A stretch of DNA of 64,000 bases, taken from the NCBI GenBank assembly GCA_949316495.1, contig OX439009.1, positions 13,109,201-13,173,200 of the forward strand. Direction: 5' to 3'. Positions 1 through 12,929 of the stretch are shown here, one piece after another. The translations under genes were made by a program, and so were the position numbers. The notes beneath the pieces are model-generated. The model had not been told where the DNA came from and ran no database searches. It saw only the letters and a program-made list of their open reading frames with translations. Every line of letters begins with the position of its first letter. Positions within the stretch are counted from its first letter, which is position 1. Source of the DNA: Amphiduros pacificus (lineage: Eukaryota; Annelida; Polychaeta; Phyllodocida; Hesionidae).

Positions 1-860
1 TCTCAACAATTTTCAGATGTCCCTCAAATGCGTGATCACAAACATATTGTCTTCATTAATCAAAATGAAGTGTGACTAATTGACAAGACTTCCACACTGA
101 GTGACAAGACTTAAGGTGGGGAAGCCCAGCTGATGCAACCTGAACGGACAATAAACATGACAGTTCAGGGCAGATGTTACATTGTTAGGGTTGTGGCCAC
201 CAGCTGGCACCACCAGCAAGGCAGGTCAAGGTGTGTAAACTATGCAAGGTCCCACACAGTATTACGCATACCTGCACTTCATCAAGAATTCTTCATGCAA
301 ATTCCTGTGATAATTGCCCACTGGAGATTGTGTAACTTTCATCAGGAGATACCAACTGTACTTTGTGTATATTCTGAACCATGCCAGGTGTAAGACTAAA
401 TCAACAGCAAAGGATAAATACATGGGAAACATCATATGAAGTGTTCAGTGCACATTGCTGCCCCCTTTAGGCTAAATATATTCAATGCTGTCACCTGGTG
501 GTAAAACTACTGGATATTTTTGCCTCATACTGGACAAATTTTACTGATCCACAACTTAAAATGAAATACTTTTACCCACAATTTCTTCTGATGTACAATT
601 TTTTTCTTCATCTAAGCCAGTTTAAAGGTCAAGTAGATTAGGCCTGACAAAATCATTTGGTGTCATCGTCATTTTCGTCATTATCATTTTTTGTCAGTCA
701 TATTCATCATAAATTCATAATCATCATTATCAATATTTTAGAGTGCTGTGAAAGTGTGATACATATTTTAGGTGAGTGTCACATGATATCTATGGAGTTG
801 GAAATGTTTGTGTGGGGAGCAGAGAGTGCAGCCAAGTCCACATCTGGCCCTATGAAACAG
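1..860. other. No gene seen
   Basis: AT-rich sequence without convincing exons, RNA genes or known repeats. The open frames here are short and have neither conserved motifs nor splice context. Confidence 0.5.
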
Positions 861-1680
861 TGTAAACCTCCAGCCTGCTGGAGAGTACCCAGCCTGGAAG
901 TGCACATAGCCTGCCAGAAAACATCCAGCCTGCAAGAGAGCACCCTGCCTGCCTGAGAGCACCCGTCCTACCAGAGAGCACCCGGCCTGCCAGAGAGCAC
1001 TCAACCTACCAGAGAGCACCCGTCTTACCAGAGAGCACCCGTCCTACCAGAGAGCACCCGGCCTACCAGAGAGCACTCAACCTGCCAGAGAGCACCCGGC
1101 CTACCAGAGAGCACCCAGCCTACCAGAGAGCACTCAACCTGCTATAGAGCACCCGGCCTACCAGAGAGCACCCGGCCTGCCAGAGAACACCTAGCCTGCC
1201 AGAGAGCACTCAACCTGCCGGAGAGCATCTGGCCTGTCAAAGAGCACTCAACCTGCCAGAGAACACCTAGCCTGCCAGAGAGCATTCAGCCTGCCAGAGA
1301 GCACTCAGCCTGCCAGAGAGCACTCAGCCTGCCAAAGAGCACTCAGCCTGCCGAAGAGTGGTCGGCCTACCAGAAAGCATTCAGCCTGCCCATGAGCACT
1401 CGACTTGCTAGAGAACACTCAGCCTGCCAAAGAGAACTCAGTCAGACAGAGAAAGAAGAGTCTGCACTGTGCAATAAGCCTGCAAGAGAGTGAGTGTAAC
1501 ATGCCTGCCAGAGAGAACACCCAGTCTGCAAGAGAAAGAGCCTGCCAGATTGAATATTCAGCCTGCCAGAGAGTGAGTGCAACAAGCCTGCTGGAGAGTG
1601 AGTGCAACATGCCTGCTGGAGAGTGCAATAAGCCTGCCAGAGAGAGTACCAAGCCTGCCATGCAAAGCAGGACTCAATTA
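861..1680. repeat. 19-bp minisatellite (CCTGCCAGAGAGCACTCAA-type)
   Basis: About 40 tandem units of 19 bp. The core is CCTRCCAGAGAGCAC followed by a variable CYCRR tail. Units are regular from about 940 to 1400 and degenerate, with insertions, towards 1680. The long frames on both strands are products of the repeat and are not genes. Confidence 0.9.
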
Positions 1681-4194
1681 TATTGACAAGCCCCATATGC
1701 TCCCACCAGTCCGTTGTCAAAATGGTGAGATACAGTTAAATGTCACCCAGCCAAAACACAGGGATGGAGCCTAATAACATAGCTCCCACTCAGCTCTGGC
1801 GGCGGGAGCCAATAAGAAATATTCATTTAAAACTGTGCAAGAAGTATTTAAAAACTACTGGCTCAGTAGCTCAAAACCCCCTTGAGGGCCACCTGGCCAC
1901 TGTTTAATGTCAAGCTCTTCACTCATTTTGTGTCTTGCCACTTAAACTGCGATAAAGATGTGCACACTTAAGAGACTTTGGGAACACAAATCAAAGACTG
2001 GTTCCAGGCTTCTGCACAATACAAACTGCACGTAATCCCCACCTGTTATAGTCCCAAACTATGGGTTGTGTTCTCAACTAAACACTTAAGGGTTAGAACA
2101 TCTCAGACACCCCACTCCGTGATATCATTATTGTTTCCCATTATTCTACAAACCCCTCCTGCTATCTCCCCCATGCTCCTCAAGCAGTAACACCAATCTT
2201 GGAATTGTGAGTGATTCACAGAGTGCATGCTGCTCACTATTTCACAGCCTATATATTGCTGTGAGAATATCAGCCACACTGCCAAGCAAAACAGGTGATT
2301 TCCTTCAAAATCTATCAAATTCTGTCAGGAAAACTAGCTCATTCAGGTTACAGTGACATTTTCCCAAACATTCAGCATGCAATCACCATGTAGGTTTTTG
2401 GCCTTTTCTAAAATATGAGAACAATATTTGTGCCATATATATTACGCAGGTTAGCTTTGACAATAACCACTTGCCCAAATACTGGGAGGTTTTTTTTTAT
2501 CCTCCTGGACAAGTTAAGGCAAGTAGATTTTAAAATCGTCCTGCACACACATGCAAAAATCTATTTCTTGTTGAAAACTTTAGCCTTTTTGTCTGGCACA
2601 TAATTTTAAATTTAATTCAGGTAAGTTAAACAGATGTCAGGACAACTAATCTTCAACAAGTTCTCAAAGCGCATTTGAAATGTTAAATTATAAATATCAA
2701 GGCCTGTCAATATAGGATGCCAACTCTACTGTCATAAAATCATGGCAATGATCAATATCTGCATGATATATATATATAATGTATATCCGAGGCAATTTGA
2801 TCAACACTAGTAAAAGAATAGCATTCCATTTAAACACCTTTAGTGTGAAATAACATGTAGTTAACAGGAACTAATATACAAAAGAGAAAATGCAGATAAG
2901 TTGTTGGAGTAAAACCTTTTTTTTCTAAAGATATGCACATTACATGGAAATTGTAAGTGAGAATGTCCAATGGAACTCACAACATTTACTCACTGGTTAT
3001 CAATCGTTACAGATATTCAAGCACATGATAGAACAGACACAGCCATAAAATCTGTCAGACAAAGCAAATAAGCTATGGTCACCAACAGCATTAATGCAAA
3101 TGTCATAAATCATTACTGTGATTATGATAAGGCAAATACCAGCGTATCACTTTTCTGAATGATAATGATCTTGGATTATAAACTCAAATTCAGGCACGTT
3201 TTATAGACTATATCACATATTTCTATCATTAATTAGTATCAGATAAACAATGGGTAATATATATTACAATTTGGATGTCAGTATACTAATAGGTATGAAA
3301 TAACTATTTTATATAACAAAATTGGCATTCATAAGTCAAAGGAGTTTGTCTTGAAAAATGTATGATAAATATCAAATAACTGAATTTGTTATGAGAACAA
3401 TTACAATACTCAGTGGTAGCACCCACAAAGGCGGTTCAATTTGGGTTTGTTTACCAGAAAAGGGGATCAGTTATAATTTCTTTTCAACACCCACAATGGA
3501 CAAGGTATCATTCACATCAGCATCCACAAGGGATAAGTTATAATTCTGTACAGAACCGTAACAAGTTTTCAACACCTTTTTTCACCCATTACCTGCTTTG
3601 AAATGTTCTGTATGTCATTATGAGAGTACAGAGTGACGGCAGAAGAAGCAATACCTGGCAGGTTGTGGAAATAAGTGACATATAAATGACTCATTCATCT
3701 GGTATTGATTTCTCTATGTACATTTTCCTGTCTCTATCCTTTCTCTGTGAATGCACAATTAAACTGCAGGCCCTGCCATGAAATATAAACTTACCAAACC
3801 AGCAAACCATTCAGTTCTCAATGTTAACCTCAGTTTGCTTAGTGCAGGATAGGTCCCTGTCCAAATGAGCTCTAAATAATGAGCTCACTACAGTTTTTTA
3901 CTGGCAATTATTCAGGATAAATATGGCACATGAAAATTGTATGAATCTACCCAATATGTAGCACTTATTTAGTAGAGTATGGTACATGAAGATTGTTATT
4001 GGAATCATTAAGAGCAATATGGTACATGTTATGAAAACCATTTAATGGAATATGAGACATGAAGATTGTTAAAGGAATCATTTAGTGGAATATGGTACAT
4101 TGTGAGGGAAATGTAGCTGATGTGTAGCACTAATTGAGGAGAATATGGTACATGATGATTGCAAGGGATGTGCTAACAGTTTGCCTCCCACTCA
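1681..4194. other. Unique AT-rich DNA, no gene seen
   Basis: No recognisable coding exon, tRNA or known repeat family. There is a short (AT)n run near 2768-2780. Positions 3900-4160 hold a loose repetition of a segment containing ATATGGTACATG about every 60-70 bp. Confidence 0.45.
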
Positions 4195-4227
4195 GTATGA
4201 TCAGGTGCTGCTACAAGTAAGCTTAGC

Positions 4228-4800
4228 TCAGCCACATTCATGTCTCACAACCATATTCAAGTCTCACAGCCACATTCCTGACTCACAGCCACATTCAAGT
4301 CTCGAAGCCACATTCAAGTCTCACAACCATATTTGTGTCTAAGCCACATTCCTGACTCACAGCCACATTCAAGTCTCGAAGCCACATTCATGTCTCACAA
4401 CCATATTTGTGTCTAAGCCACATTCCTGACTCACAGCCACATTCAAGTCTCGAAGCCACATTCAAGTCTCACAGCCACATTCAAGTCTCACAGCCACATT
4501 CAAGTCTCGAAGCCACATTCAAGTCTCACAGCCACATTCAAGTCTCTCAGCCACATTCAAGTCTCTCAGCCACATTCAAGTCTCTCAGCCACATTCAAGT
4601 CTCACAGCCACATTCAAGTCTCACAGCCACATTCAAGTCTCACAGCCACATTCAAGTCTCACAGCCACATTCAAGTCTCACAGCCACATTCAAGTCTCGA
4701 AGCCACATTCAAGTCTCGAAGCCACATTCAAGTCTCACAGCCACATTCCAGCCATATTCATATCTCGGACACATTCGTGTCTCTCAGCCACATTAGTATC
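4228..4800. repeat. 19-bp minisatellite (AGCCACATTCAAGTCTCAC)
   Basis: About 28 tandem units of 19 bp with variants ending CTCGA, CTCTC or CTCAC. Because 3 x 19 = 57, each strand reads as a 19-residue peptide repeat, which explains the 129-residue open frame at 4407-4796. It starts a few bases after a GTAAGC donor-like site at 4217. Confidence 0.92.
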
Positions 4801-7800
4801 TTAGCCATTTTGCATTTTAACTTTGCTGAAAAGGACTAAAAGACAAGAAATTCCTCTCATCTATGACTGTCAAAAATGTTCTCATTTTAACATTTCTATT
4901 ACTTATAATTTCCCTGCATATCTGACAATACTATTATTTATCAAATCAAGTACTGACAGAAGCATATTTGGAAGATGTTGAAAATCCTTTAACATTTGAG
5001 TAAGATTGATCAAGTGTTCTCCTTATACCATAAAATGTTCTTCTCTTTGATAATGTTACCCTTGAGGAATTTTTATGGAGATATCATAAAGCAAGATAAA
5101 CTACAAGATAAACATGCATATATATATATATATGCATATTTATGTGTGTGTGTATGTATGTATTTATTTATATGTATATAAGCAAAAAAAAGATTCCACT
5201 TCTCTGCTGGGGGTCCTCTCCAAATGGGGTAATATAATGAAATTTTGATTGACCAGTCCCACACTGCTAATGCTTAATTGATTTACACAGCTTGATCCGA
5301 CCTGAACAGTTGATTAATCTGTTCTGCTGGGAACAGGCCAAGCAGTACAGAAGCAAAGTATGCCAGGTGAGAATACAGGATCAAAGGCTTCGGTCACCCT
5401 GGAGGTCCTATACTCTCAGCTCAGGTGGAACTTCCTAAATGAGATCAACGTCTCAGAAAACAGTAATGATAACTTATGACTAGTGTTAGTGATAACTACC
5501 CAGCCCAACTCGTCCTGGACTCAAGAACCCTTAACCCTTAGCCAAGATCAGCAGTAAAATTCCAAACCCCATCCAGACTGGTCCAGAACCCCAGGTCATC
5601 TCCCAGATGTCACACTTCATCCAGATTATAGGGGACAGTTACCTGCCATGAAAACTCTCCCATTGCTACAATCTGAATGCAAAGAGCTCATGCCACCCCA
5701 TGATAGGACACATATTAAAATGTATTTTGCTCTTTTCTTTGTTTTGCATTCATACATTGACCTTTGGTGTTCTATAATAATTTGGCCATTATTTTAATCG
5801 AGTTATATATCTCCAAAGACATGATCATGTGGATTTATGTTTTTTCCTCACATTTTCTATTTCAGATTGCTTCATAAGTAGATATGGGATTAGTGCTGTG
5901 TCAGCACGTCTCTGCAACAAAGTCAAACTTTAATGTAATCCACAGTGCTATTATGAAGGAAGGCAAGGCAGGAAGTGCCATGTGTTTCACACACCTCAGG
6001 AATCAGCTGTGTTACACACCTACCCTACCACAACACCTCTTCATGCATACTCCCATAAATGTGGTTCAGCAAAAAAATCTGATAAAACCTGAAATCTGCA
6101 ACACTGCCACCTCTGGTATCATTTATCATTTCCTCTGTACTGTAATATGTCTATTTATTCTCCCACATCAAAATATTTTCTCTCTAATTATTATATTAAA
6201 GCAACTAAAACCTGATTTCTATACTTATCAAAACTGAATATTGGCCATAAATGTACAATTTACATTTGACTAAGCATGTTTTAAATCTTAGTCACAAACA
6301 TTCTTTACAAATCATTCCAAAATCTTACATACAAGTATCATTGTTGAATATTCACCTGGAATTCTCGATAGCCTGCCTAACTGTTTATACTGCAGTTAAG
6401 GGTATATGATGGTTTGCATGCTGGGACTGTTTGCTGGAAGTGCACTGTGGCTGCTGTGCTGTTGGCACTTGTGATGGGGTAGCTACTGGGAGCCTCTTAT
6501 TCCACCCTCATCAAACACTGTGCCCTTCCCCACACTTCATTCTATATATTTATTATGATGTATGTAAAATATGGAAAGGGAATATTAGCACTGCTCAGTA
6601 GGGAGGTTTTGCCATATACTACTGCGAAATGTGTAATGAGCAAAAAGTTTACGGGCACTCTACTTTCATACAATTCTACAGAGTAGAGGAGTGGGTCAGA
6701 CTTATGAAAAGCATGAAGGAAACCCATAGCCAAAATTCCTGGATTTATTGACTCTACACATAATTCTTTTCAAAAATATTAGAAATACATTGAGCCCCAG
6801 GGTTCAAATATTTAGCTTGCCCTGTTGCCTGCTTAAAGTTCAATGAAAGGTAAAAAAGAATCTCTCTCTGTGGGTGTGTGACAACCCCTTTACAACTGAT
6901 GAGAACTCAATGTATTTTGCAAATATTCTTCACACCTTTAAGTCTTTTCTACTATTTTTCATTACTTGACCTATTTCATAATCTGGTGGCTAGGGACTTT
7001 TAACAATATTTCAGACACTGCACCCAAACTCTATTAAATGCATTTATTGTATTAATCATTATGAACACTTCTTACCGTTACTCAGTTTCAACTCCATGAC
7101 CCCCACCCCAAAATACCCAAGCTCAATTTGTTTAACATTTCCCAACAGGCCCCTATTCATTTACACAACATCTTGTACTTACTCTATAGTTGCATATCAT
7201 TCCAAACTTATCTGGCACTCTCTTGGTTTTAAAGCACTCAATGATATCTATCACACAACGTTTTCATTATATGACCAGAATGTGTTCCATACCTACACAA
7301 GAACCCATTTGCCACTTCAACCATCCAGCATTCAGTATCAAGTTATCTTTTGGTCTTATTCAATTTGCATGTCTGATGAGTACCTAGCATAACTCAAACA
7401 TATCACTGAGTTCTTGTAAGTGATAATATATTTATACATCAGATGGTAAGATAAAGGTCTGCTGTATAAATATACAATGATCTTACATACCCTTACTCTC
7501 CCAGCCTGACATGCCAAGTGTTATCAGAGTACACACCATGTAGCAATATGTGAAAACTATCATAGCTCACCACTGCTCAGCATACTCATACATCCCTGAC
7601 TGGTCTCCCTTGGCACAAACCATTATTAATTAATCTAAATTTGTAAACAATTTCTATCACTAATTTTTGCTTTAAGCCTTTTGTGCTGGGTGTTGGAGGG
7701 CTCAACTGATAAGGTTGGAAGTATATGAATATCAGTGTATTATCTCCAAATTTAATTCCTATGAAGGCCATGGTTTAAGTTTTCCCTCAATAGATGGCCA

Positions 7801-7870
7801 TTTTGAATTACGACTGGAAGGGGAGAAAAGTTCTGTGCTATCGAGCATGTTGTTTAAGTATCAGATATTT
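4801..7870. other. No gene seen; minor simple repeats
   Basis: Contains TA/TG-rich simple sequence at 5118-5180. The rest is AT-rich and non-repetitive as far as can be read. The 117-residue frame at 5884-6237 shows no protein-family motif and has a codon pattern typical of AT-rich noise. Confidence 0.45.
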
Positions 7871-7874
7871 ACAG

Positions 7875-8190
7875 ACCAGACAACATGGGGTATGGTCCAA
7901 TCTCACACTTACCAGATAACATGGGGTATGGTCCAATCTCACACTTACCAGATAACATGGGGTATGGTCAAATCTCACACAATGCAGACAACATGGGGTA
8001 TGGTCAAATCTCACACAATGCAGACAACATGGGGTATGGTCAAATCTCACACAATGCAGACAACATGGGGTATGGTCAAATCTCACACAAACCAAACAAC
8101 ATGGGGTATGGTCCAATATTACACATAATAGACAAGGTGTATGATTCAATTTTACACATAATAGACAGGGTGGGGTATAATTAAATCTCA
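7875..8190. repeat. 36-bp minisatellite (ACATGGGGTATGGTCMAATC)
   Basis: About eight units of 36 bp built on ACATGGGGTATGGTC followed by AATCTCACAC and a variable 11-base linker. The last two are degenerate. The period is a multiple of three, so three frames stay open across it. The first two units contain ACTTACC, which on the minus strand reads as a GGTAAGT donor. Confidence 0.9.
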
Positions 8191-10740
8191 AAAACTATCC
8201 AGACAAGGTATGGTGTGATCTCACACAAATGAACAAGAACTTTGTGGTGAGAATATTTCATCATTTCCTGGGGTATTGGCTACAACGCACTTTTTGCATT
8301 AATTTCCTGGCAGAGTTTCAAGCTTGCAGTCAGGATGACAGGCTTGCCCTCTGTTTTCCGTTCACCATGATGGAACGTGCCCAACAGACCTGGGAGGAAT
8401 GTCCACCTCACACAACAAGGTTACCTGCACATACTGGACGATAATCACCATCAGCAGAATTCCTTTTTAATAAATTCTCCAACAACACAGACAGGCTTGC
8501 AAATGAGAAAAAAAAATTAAAATGCAAATGTTTGATGTCATATTGTGAAAAAACACATGACAAAACCCCAAAACTACTTTAGCAGAATCCAAATACTGTT
8601 GAATAGTTTGGAGGTTATACAAACAACGAAAAAGCTGATAATGTTTCCAGGCTAGCCAATGGTTCTGGAAGCAGGGTATTATTTGTGCCTGGCCTATCAT
8701 CAGGCAACTGTTGGCCATACAAATGGGTCTGTGCCATATATATGCCCACTAATCAATAATGTGATGCAGCCATAGACAGCACTCAAGACAGCTGGTGGAG
8801 GCAGAATGCTGACCACACACATATCAAATGGTCACTCCTTCACCTTCTTCATCAGATTTCATCTTTATAGTGATGCCAAATTTCTTGTATTAGTAAGATT
8901 AGAACTGCTAAGATCTCAAGAAATAAATTCATATGAATTTCTGTCAAATGTCAGTTTATATGTCCATATCTGTATATATGGCATAAAAATGTCTGCTGGG
9001 CATCTAACAAAGGACCATCTGTGATACATCAATTTAAATATCATCTTTAAAAATTGGAGTTTAAAAAAAAAAATTAATATTGTTTCAAATTACAACATAT
9101 TATATTACTTGAGACTATAATTAAATTTTCTTGAATCAATCTAAAATGTAATTTTCTTAGAATATACATAAGCCTGCTGAAAATCAGGTATGCAGTTTTG
9201 GAATGACAACCAAATGCCCTCAAACTTAACGCCTTCTCAAAAGTACATTTAAATATTACATTTTTCCACCAAGATATCTTAAAATGTGTTTGTTGTCATC
9301 GAACGCAGCATTTTATCAGCATATTTGATCATAACTCCAGATTCATGGCAACACTTCTTCAAAATAAAATTAGTTACAAGCCTTGACATTAGGCTACTGC
9401 CTAAACAGGTGCCAAAAATTGTTTCCTTTGAAGTGACATTGGACCATAAATATTGATGTATAATTACCTCTTAACAACCAATAATGTAAACTGACCACAT
9501 GAAGATCTGCCCCTTGCCCCTTCTCTGATTACTTGCCCTGGACAGATTTAACTGGCAACCTTTGCTGAGTATTATATACACAGCAGACCACAATAGGATA
9601 GTTAAACTATACTTAAAATTTCTATATAATACTGAAGATTTGAAATTCATGATTTAGATATCTGTCTTCAGATTGTTTTGAAATACTCTTCCAAAGACTT
9701 TCCCATCTTTTTGGGGAAAAGCAGTAATTTACTCAAATTAATACTGCAACATTCTTTTCACAAGTTGAGAATTATTTCATGATATCAAATAAATATTGAT
9801 ATACATGAGTCAAGCTTCCTATGGGGTTGATCTATTGCAATTAAATAAAATGCCAGGCAAAATGGAACAGACTTAAGCAGTCATCTTTTGGATGATAGCT
9901 TATTCAGTACATTATTTTAACAATGTCAGGTTCTCTTTGACTTTTCAACACCACACAGAGAATATTGGCCTTTCCACATGTACAGCTTACAGAACAGAGT
10001 GATCACACTTTTAAAATATCCGAACTCAACTGATCAACATTTTTATGAAGTGTGCCCAAACTCTGATTCAGTCTGAATGTTCAGATATATGTGTTAAAAT
10101 TAGACCATTTGTGTGAATTCAATTTGTTTCCATCTTTCTGAAATGGGTTCTGAAAACTATTTTGGTTTCTGTGGAAAAGTATACTTAATGGAATTTTGAA
10201 ATGCCAGCAACTAAAACTCTCAATGTGATTCGTTGATAGTAGGTAACATTAAAATTTAAATTACAGCAATGAACATCAAAGACAGATTGAAATCTCTTTG
10301 ATTTGAAGAACCCATCTACACATAATATCGCCTGTCAAATTTTCTTGATTACCAGCTCAACTTTAACCTGCTAGGATCTAATTATGCCTATTATTTAACG
10401 TTCACTTTACACCGGATAAATTTACGTGGAAGAAGCTTCACGATTTAGTCTTTTACTTGGGGTTATGGCGTCACTCGTGACACAAGTTTCCACTCCAAGA
10501 GCATGTCAGTCGAGGTTCACCATTCCACCCAACTTGACCTACATTTTGAGACCAAGTTATCACAATAATGTGGCAATCATCATAACCGTAACAGACAATT
10601 TACCACACACATGACATTTTCAAGCCTCTGACTTAGCCAGGATCGCCAAAACACACAAATAAACTACACACAAGTGAGCAAAGCAGTTCAAGACAAAACG
10701 GAAACACATGTCAACGAAAAATGTGACTTTGTGGATTCAC
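8191..10740. other. Unique AT-rich DNA, no gene seen
   Basis: No supportable exon. A less AT-rich stretch at 8310-8430 has an open frame and an AG/GT pair, but its translation resembles nothing recognised. Confidence 0.4.
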
Positions 10741-10933
10741 TTACTGTCGCTTCTTCTCGTCATTCTTGTATCGTTGTTTTGGTTTAGAGCGCTTTTTACG
10801 CGCCTGAATCGCCAAGACTGAAAGAAAAACATCCGTACTTCATACATGTTTGATTAATGAAATGTGTTCGATCTAAAATAGAGTAATAATTGTCTGTATT
10901 CTACGTACCCTTTCTGGAACTTTGGGAACTCAT
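10741..10933 (-). CDS. Candidate small basic protein, two exons, 33 aa (unrecognised)
   Basis: Exon 1 is 10909-10933 (MSSQSSRK plus one base) and exon 2 is 10741-10817 (VLAIQARKKRSKPKQR to DEKKRQ-stop). The intron between them has a GTACGT donor and a TCTTTCAG acceptor, and the phases match. The product would be strongly basic (Lys/Arg-rich), as in nucleolar or RNA-binding proteins, but no family is recognised. The bases spanning the stop codon also read CA|GTAAGT, a strong donor, so exon 2 may be internal and the protein longer. A CpG-containing promoter-like stretch lies just upstream. Support comes from gene structure rather than homology. Confidence 0.4.
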
Positions 10934-10985
10934 CTTCCCAAACTTACTTTTGGGCAACTGCGCAAGCGCGCGTTCCCTAACCACG
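10934..10985 (-). promoter_or_regulatory. CpG-containing promoter-like stretch with NRF1-like site
   Basis: TGCGCAAGCGCG at 10959-10970 is close to the NRF1 consensus YGCGCAYGCGCR (one difference). It sits about 30 bp upstream of the ATG of the small candidate gene, in a locally CpG-rich island within CpG-poor DNA. Confidence 0.35.
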
Positions 10986-12570
10986 GAATTGTGGGAAAAC
11001 AGTCAAAGGGGGGACTGATGGGGTGCATGAATGATTTTTGTGTAAGGCACCGAAAGGATTTGTTGAAATCTTCTAACATACTCAATTCGACTAAAACATA
11101 TTTACAGCATATGTGGTATTTAGCTTTACAAATGATGGTAATTTAAATCATATCGTAGAACAGCAGGTGCCTTTTAGGACATTTATATTTTCTATGTGAG
11201 ATGGAAAGTTAGATATCAGTCTTGGCCTTTGGATGAATATTTATTCTGCAGTGTGCTGTGTGCATTTGTTTGTCAACACAGTTTCACCTCTTACAAGTCT
11301 ATTATGTGTGGGCATGGTATGAGGAGTGATACAAATCAAACAACTTTTTCTATGCTATATTTTATTTTCACGACTTACAATTTGGGAAATTTCTGATAAA
11401 TGACCCTTTATGAGTTATCCTTCAACATTTTGTGCATGAATCACTTATTATACATAATAACTAATCTACAAGAAATACTTCCAAAAAAATAATAAAGATG
11501 GTCGTTGTTTATTATCAAATGAAGCTAGTTTTATGCTTAATTTCAGAGACATTTAACACAATAAAATATTTAAAATAAAATATTAAAATATCTCTGTTAA
11601 TTTTAATGAAAATAATTTGCATTACAGACATAAAAAACATGCATTTAACTTTTCAGCCAAAGTATGTAATTCTTGATAACTACTTTTAAAGCTTGATTAA
11701 TGTGGCTAATAACTCACCAAGAATAATAATTTTGATAATATAATATAGAAGCTAGGAGGGATAATGTTACCCCTTCCCCACAATTTGATATATATGCGTT
11801 GTCAGAAAATGATGGTTTTTTATATTCATTTGTTAAAAAGGGGTTCAATTCATTCACAATCAGAATACATATAGGCATGGAACCAAATAATTTTGATACA
11901 AGCCCTTGACTTTATCAAAAATAAGTCTGATAGATTTGGCAGTTTTACCTATTTTATTTTATTGGCCAAAATAAGTAGAGCACTTGCTTCGAGAGACAGG
12001 GATTAATGGTTAAATCCCAGCCAATTACAATCAAGAACAATGAGCAGACATTGTCTGGAATGATGTATGATTAACATAGATATCTGAAAAATAAGTAGTT
12101 GTCGATACTAATTTTTTTTTTTAAATACCAATTTGTGGAAGTCTGTGAGTCTGTGAATCCGGATCCAGTTCCGTCTTATACTATTTATCAGAATCAACGT
12201 GTTACCTTTTTGCACAGAAATAGAACTTTAACACTAACATTTTATGCAAGATATTTAATGTTTGTCCAGGAGTAGTTCTCCCTTCTTCAATCAGGAGATA
12301 ATATTTCACAAGCAGAGAACACCCATTGGGTCCTTTCCTTGGTGTATTTTTCTGTTAAATAATTTGGTTATCTAACCCCTTTTTCTTAAGGTTATCAAAC
12401 CGTGTATGTTTAATGTTGTGTAAGGACTGTGTCAGAAAACTCGAAGTAGAGTTAATTAAAGAAAACTCACTACACAAGAAATTAAAGGGTCATTCAATAT
12501 AAATAACATTTTAAAAGTATCTTGATGCTTTCCAAAATGCTATTCAATTTTGCCTGTCAGACAAAGAAAC
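10986..12570. other. No gene seen; possible decayed tRNA-derived repeat near 11970-12050
   Basis: Mostly AT-rich. At 11970-12050 the bases AGTAGAGCACTTGCTTC followed by GGTTAAATCCCAGCC resemble the A- and B-box halves of a tRNA-derived SINE head. The copy is too decayed to classify. Confidence 0.3.
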
Positions 12571-12835
12571 TTATTCAGAGAAGACAAAGACACTTATTCA
12601 GAGAAGTCAAAGACACTTATTCAGAGAAGTCAAAAACATGTCAAAGACAAAGAAACTTATCTCTAGATGAAACTTCTCGATCTGTATGTTATCATCTGAA
12701 ACTTACTGCTCAACAATTCCATGTTGTTGTTTTGCTCATTAATGTTACTATTCACACGAAAAAATTAATGTGTTTAATTAGGTATGTCGATTCACATGAA
12801 AAATGTAATGTGTTTAATTAGGTATGTCGATCGAT
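12570..12835. repeat. Two short tandem repeats
   Basis: A 26-bp unit (CACTTATTCAGAGAAGTCAA-type) is present about three times at 12567-12660. A 43-bp unit containing AATGTGTTTAATTAGGTATG is present twice at 12750-12832. Confidence 0.75.
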
Positions 12836-12929
12836 AAGGTTTGCAGGCTCTTGCAGGATGAATGTCTGCGTCCTACGAGGGCCTTAATCATCAACGGATG
12901 GCCCTCTTGTGAGAAAGAATTGATAGTTA

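Noticed and set aside
861-1680. CRISPR-like array
   Set aside because: Units are contiguous without unique spacers, in eukaryotic DNA; it is a minisatellite, as are the other arrays.
4407-4796. 129-residue His/Ser-rich frame
   Set aside because: 19-bp tandem repeat; open only because the unit lacks stops in the three rotating phases.
7715-8191. Repetitive 12-residue peptide frames on both strands
   Set aside because: 36-bp minisatellite; both strands are equally open, which argues against coding.
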